A stretch of DNA of 61,533 nucleotides. It comes from Lingula anatina (Eukaryota; Brachiopoda; Lingulata; Lingulida; Lingulidae). The stretch lies in contig NW_019775554.1 in the NCBI RefSeq assembly GCF_001039355.2, positions 52,077 through 113,609 of the forward strand, written 5' to 3'. This document shows, in pieces, positions 58,343-61,533 of this stretch (position 1 is the first letter of the stretch; each line of letters begins with the position of its first letter). The notes below the pieces were generated by a model that made no database searches, was not told where the DNA came from, and saw only the letters and a program-made list of their open reading frames with translations. A program made the translations under genes and the position numbers.

Positions 58343-58850
58343 CTACTCCCTGTAGGTGCCACATTCAGACACTCCACGGGACATATTGTCAAAATAGGCA
58401 CGTCGTGCCTGCGGCGCCTCAGGTGTCTCTGGTTGATCATGATTGGTTTCCTGCTGAGGTGATGTGGCTGGCTGAGGTGCAGGATGGGAAGAGCAAGGCA
58501 CATCTTTTGTTTTGGCTTTCAATTTTACTATGTCCCACTCGATACCAGAACTGCAGTATTCAGGCTTGTTTATCAAGCATGAGTGACAGAAGCATGACAG
58601 TCTCCTTGTGGCTAGAACATTTTCTTGAATGCTCTTAATACTGTGGAGCTTCCTGGTCCCGGGCAGAGTCTTTAAGGACGCTGATGATATTGTATGGTCA
58701 ACATCCCCTGAGTTGATAATTCTAAAAGACTGTCTTGTATGGCAACAGCCGTGGGTCTGCTCCACGGTTAGAGTGTAATTCTCTGTGCAATGTGTGTACA
58801 TATCACTGGTACTCTGTATAATTGTACCTGTGAGAAATTTTGCCATATAA
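58343..58850 (-). pseudogene. Repeat-encoded zinc-binding protein fragment (unrecognised)
   Basis: An open frame with TLPGTRKLHSI, then RRLSCFCHSCL (closely spaced Cys, probably metal-binding) and a Pro/Gln/Glu-rich tail. I do not recognise a named family. Its position between transposase and OTU-like fragments on the same strand suggests mobile-element origin. A possible donor CTCACAG|GTACAA occurs near 58830. Confidence 0.4.
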
Positions 58851-59234
58851 TTTTTTTTTTTTGTAGTCAGACCACGTAAGGGATTGAAGAAGTAGGTCTT
58901 GCGGGTGGTCAAGGAAAATTTCTGTGCAATCTATGATACAACGGAGATTTTTGTATTTTGGATAAAAAATTTGTGGAAGGTTGGAATGAATGAATTCTTT
59001 AGGAGGATAAAAAATGAATGGTTTCAAACAAAAAGATAGCACTTAAATCCAAACATAGAGGGTTTTAGAACACACTGAGGGACTAATTTTAACATGGTCT
59101 GCCAAATCTTGGGAAAGGAGGGCAAGTTGTACTTTCATTAAAACTAACAAAAACTCGTCTTTTAATTGAATTTTTCTTTTGGGGCCATGTTTCTTGGGTG
59201 AAATTCCAAACTTGTCAGGCTTTAAAGTAAGCAA
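58851..59234 (-). pseudogene. DDE_Tnp_4-like transposase fragment with in-frame stop
   Basis: Two consecutive in-frame segments separated by one TAA (59043-59045). The first has KRKIQLKDEFLLVLMKVQLA and LLSQDLADHVKISPSVCSK, the helix-turn-helix part. The second has LRCIIDCTEIFLDHPQDLL and SLTWSDYK, the first catalytic-Asp region (IDCTE) of DDE_Tnp_4/Harbinger-ISL2EU-type transposases. The remaining DDE residues are absent, and the frame breaks at a poly-A run near 58860. Non-functional. Confidence 0.65.
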
Positions 59235-59347
59235 AGTGATTTTAACTCAAAGTTGCTCAAAACAATATTATTAATGATAACATTGTCAATGTTAAGATAT
59301 TCAAATCGTATTATAGTCCATCTTTCATCCGTGCAACAAAGTAAATT

Positions 59348-59979
59348 TCATCTGCCAATACCAATGACTACCGAGTTCATGATCCTCTGATGAAACCTTT
59401 TGTAACAGAAGATAGAATGTTCTCCAAAGTGAAACAAAGTCAACAAAGAATTCAGAATCTCAGGCTTAGGCTTAGGCTCCATACCATTTCCATAACTGTA
59501 TATTTTAACAAAATTAATGTCCTCAGAACATTTATCTGGTAATATTACTAGTCCGTCACTTAATACATATTTCATCAGTTACCATATATTTCTCATATTT
59601 AATGTCAATATCAGGAAATACAAAAATCCATTCACCAACTGGATCCACAGTTTTTCCTCGAATTCACCAGTTCCACATGACGTTTACGTTAAAGCGAATT
59701 GTCCTTTTCTATCGATCTGCAATACCAACACACCAATCCTGGAGTCATATACCACGGCAAATGAACAAATTTCATATGACATCCAAGATGTCTTTTCAAG
59801 TTAGTACTGGACACCAGACACAATCCACACTGAACTTCTTTCCTCTGTTTCTTCCTGCACTTTGTGTGGGCAACTTCCTTCCCCTCTTCAACAATTTGGA
59901 CAGTAGGATCTTCCACCATATCTTTGTCATCATAATCAGGGACAAAATAGGCTTCATCTAGCATGTCTAAATCATCCAT
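59348..59979 (-). pseudogene. Unrecognised zinc-finger-like coding fragments
   Basis: 59979-59689 encodes an acidic N-terminus (MDDLDMLDEAYFVPDYDD) followed by CGLC, LKRHLGCHMKFVHLPWY and LVCWYC, a Cys/His pattern suggesting a metal-binding finger. 59575-59348 is another open stretch without a recognised domain. A stop lies between them. Both may belong to the transposon cluster below them on the same strand. Confidence 0.35.
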
Positions 59980-60512
59980 ATCTGAAATAAACTAATTACA
60001 TGGTTTATTTTCTGGAATAAAAATGACATGATAATGATCTTTTATTTCAAGTGAAAGTTAACAGTATTACGTTAATAACATAGTATTACATCACTAACAT
60101 AGTATTACAGCCTTGCCGCATTTACTATGTACACCTATTATTCAAACATAAACTAATTCAAATTACTTTTATAATAAATTTCTATGGAATATTTTATCAT
60201 GAACCTAGCTCTGCTACCATTATACAATAAGAAAAGAATTGTTACCTCAACAATTCCTAATCCGACTACATGCAAAACTATAATCTAAAAAATATGAAAG
60301 TAGGTGTTCATTGCATCTGATCAACAACAAAATTCAAACAGATATTAAGAAAACATATACCAACTTGGACTGTTGATTTGATCAAGTTACCTGAAATATA
60401 ATAGGAAGTACAAACTATCAGATACTTTATGAATATCTCTTTATTTTGTCATATGTCTCTCTTAATAATTGTTAAGTTTATGTCTTAAATAATAGATTAG
60501 TTTAAGGCATTC

Positions 60513-60725
60513 TTACTTTGGTTTTTTATTTTCATATTGTTCCAGGTTCTCTATTATCCAGTCATAGCCTTTTTCAACCAGTATTCCCTCTTTCCACATT
60601 TTTCCAAGATATATCAAAGTTTTTGACTCCCATAACGCAGTCACTTCCAAATTTCTTATGGCATAATAATATAAAGTTTCTGGATTTTCAATCCATTCTC
60701 TAGACCATGGAAATTCTTTCTTCTT
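60513..60725 (-). pseudogene. Unrecognised open frame of about 70 codons, no start codon
   Basis: A stop-to-stop frame with protein-like composition (FPWSREWIENPETLYYYAIR, then WKEGILVEKGYDWIIENL) ending in TAA at 60515-60513. An ATG-led frame just upstream (MNETNMLQILKEE) is offset by one base, suggesting a frameshifted small gene or an exon. No family recognised. Confidence 0.3.
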
Positions 60726-61533
60726 TTAATATTTGCAACATATTGGTTTCATTCATAATCTAAATAAAAATACAAATAATTAAATTCCTTTTATTTTAGC
60801 ACTGCCGAAAATTAAAGGAAGTATTAATATACAACTATATCTTAACTAATTAACAACATATACATCAACATAATCATTCTAAGGTAAAATCTCTTAAATG
60901 AGATGGCATCTTAATTTGTCTACCAAATCTTGATCTTTTTACAATTGGTTCCACCAGCTGTGATAGTAGTAACATCCGTACTATAAGTAACAAAAGAATT
61001 TCATTTTTTTCTATTGTTATGTCATTTGAACAATGGAAAACCTATAGCGAACAATGGGGGATGTTTACAAAATAAACAAACAATTTTTTAAGTAAACAAA
61101 CAAGACTCCCTATTTTTGTTTACGTTTTACTATGGTAACGGATGACGTCACAGAACGGGCCTGGGCTTGATATTAAAACAGTAGGAGATTTTAAAGAATT
61201 ACTAAGGATAAAGGGCATAATATAGTGACAAACAAGTATAGTTGTAAATAAAAACATGATTTTATTAAAATCTTCCAGCATTGTAAGAAGTTGATTATAG
61301 TGATTTAACAGTTGTATGTACACATTAAAACAATGGACATAAATGTCTATTTTACTGAAAGATAATAATTATGATACATAATTGCATTACAAGTTGATTA
61401 TAGTGAATTATCAGTTGTATATACAGATTAAAACACCAAAACAATGTATGTACAACAAAATGAAAGATGATAATTATATAAACAACACTACTCAGCAGTT
61501 TATGAAATTTAATAGCCGTATGGTAGTGTATCA
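60726..61533. other. AT-rich right end with tandem duplication
   Basis: No gene is seen. A 103-bp unit (TTGATTATAGTGA...) occurs at 61291 and again at 61394. A TGACGTCA palindrome (CRE-like) is at 61143-61150. Confidence 0.45.

Overview
This is a gene-dense piece of an animal nuclear genome. It shows spliced genes with GT-AG introns, AT-rich intergenic DNA, many microsatellites and several MITE families. The gene content points to a marine lophotrochozoan, most likely a mollusc or brachiopod: shematrin-like Gly/Tyr-rich secreted peptides, an animal D-cysteine desulfhydrase/ACC-deaminase homologue, and a large MAM-domain protein. The species call is inference. Single Ns (6735, 14803, 33786, 44084, 52982) behave as minimal contig joins, and one longer gap lies at 47126-47351.

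Layout. (1) 1-2210, minus: 5' part of BLZF1 (golgin-45), running off the left edge. (2) 3289-7059, plus: NME7 (DM10 plus nucleoside diphosphate kinase), head-to-head with BLZF1 and sharing a promoter that holds a good RFX X-box. Its second kinase domain is absent at a contig join. (3) 7861-13047, minus: a complete ten-exon astacin-EGF-CUB metalloprotease. (4) 12.1-15.9 kb and 17.1 kb: MITE-rich DNA. (5) 15943-29366, plus: a 20-exon type I membrane protein with four MAM domains. Two of them carry an FN2-like module inserted inside the MAM fold. A Thr/Pro mucin stalk, one transmembrane helix and two alternative terminal exons (NPLY or NPLF tails) follow. A DNA transposon with a captured RecQ-type helicase fragment sits between the tail exons. 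(6) 30204-31244, minus: an intronless GT11 fucosyltransferase, with a decayed third tail exon beyond it at 32597. (7) 36.5-44.4 kb: a small cluster of shematrin-like genes, two intact copies on the minus strand and one broken copy on the plus strand, with duplicated promoters and duplicated 3'-UTR exons. (8) 47704-56323, plus: D-cysteine desulfhydrase-like gene. A THAP-domain exon lies antisense in its first visible intron, a BEL/Pao pol fragment in another, and a 2.1-kb block is present twice across a contig join. (9) 57.1-60.0 kb, minus: a mosaic of transposon-derived coding fragments (DDE_Tnp_4-like transposase, OTU-like, zinc-binding).

The most distinctive system is the MAM/FN2/mucin receptor. 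A seven-exon unit (MAM, then MAM with nested FN2) has been tandemly duplicated, and the cytoplasmic tail comes from interchangeable last exons that change the NPxY-type sorting motif. Its divergent neighbour is a secreted or membrane-anchored astacin protease, and downstream is a Golgi fucosyltransferase. A functional link between them (mucin glycosylation, protease and MAM ectodomain) is speculation.
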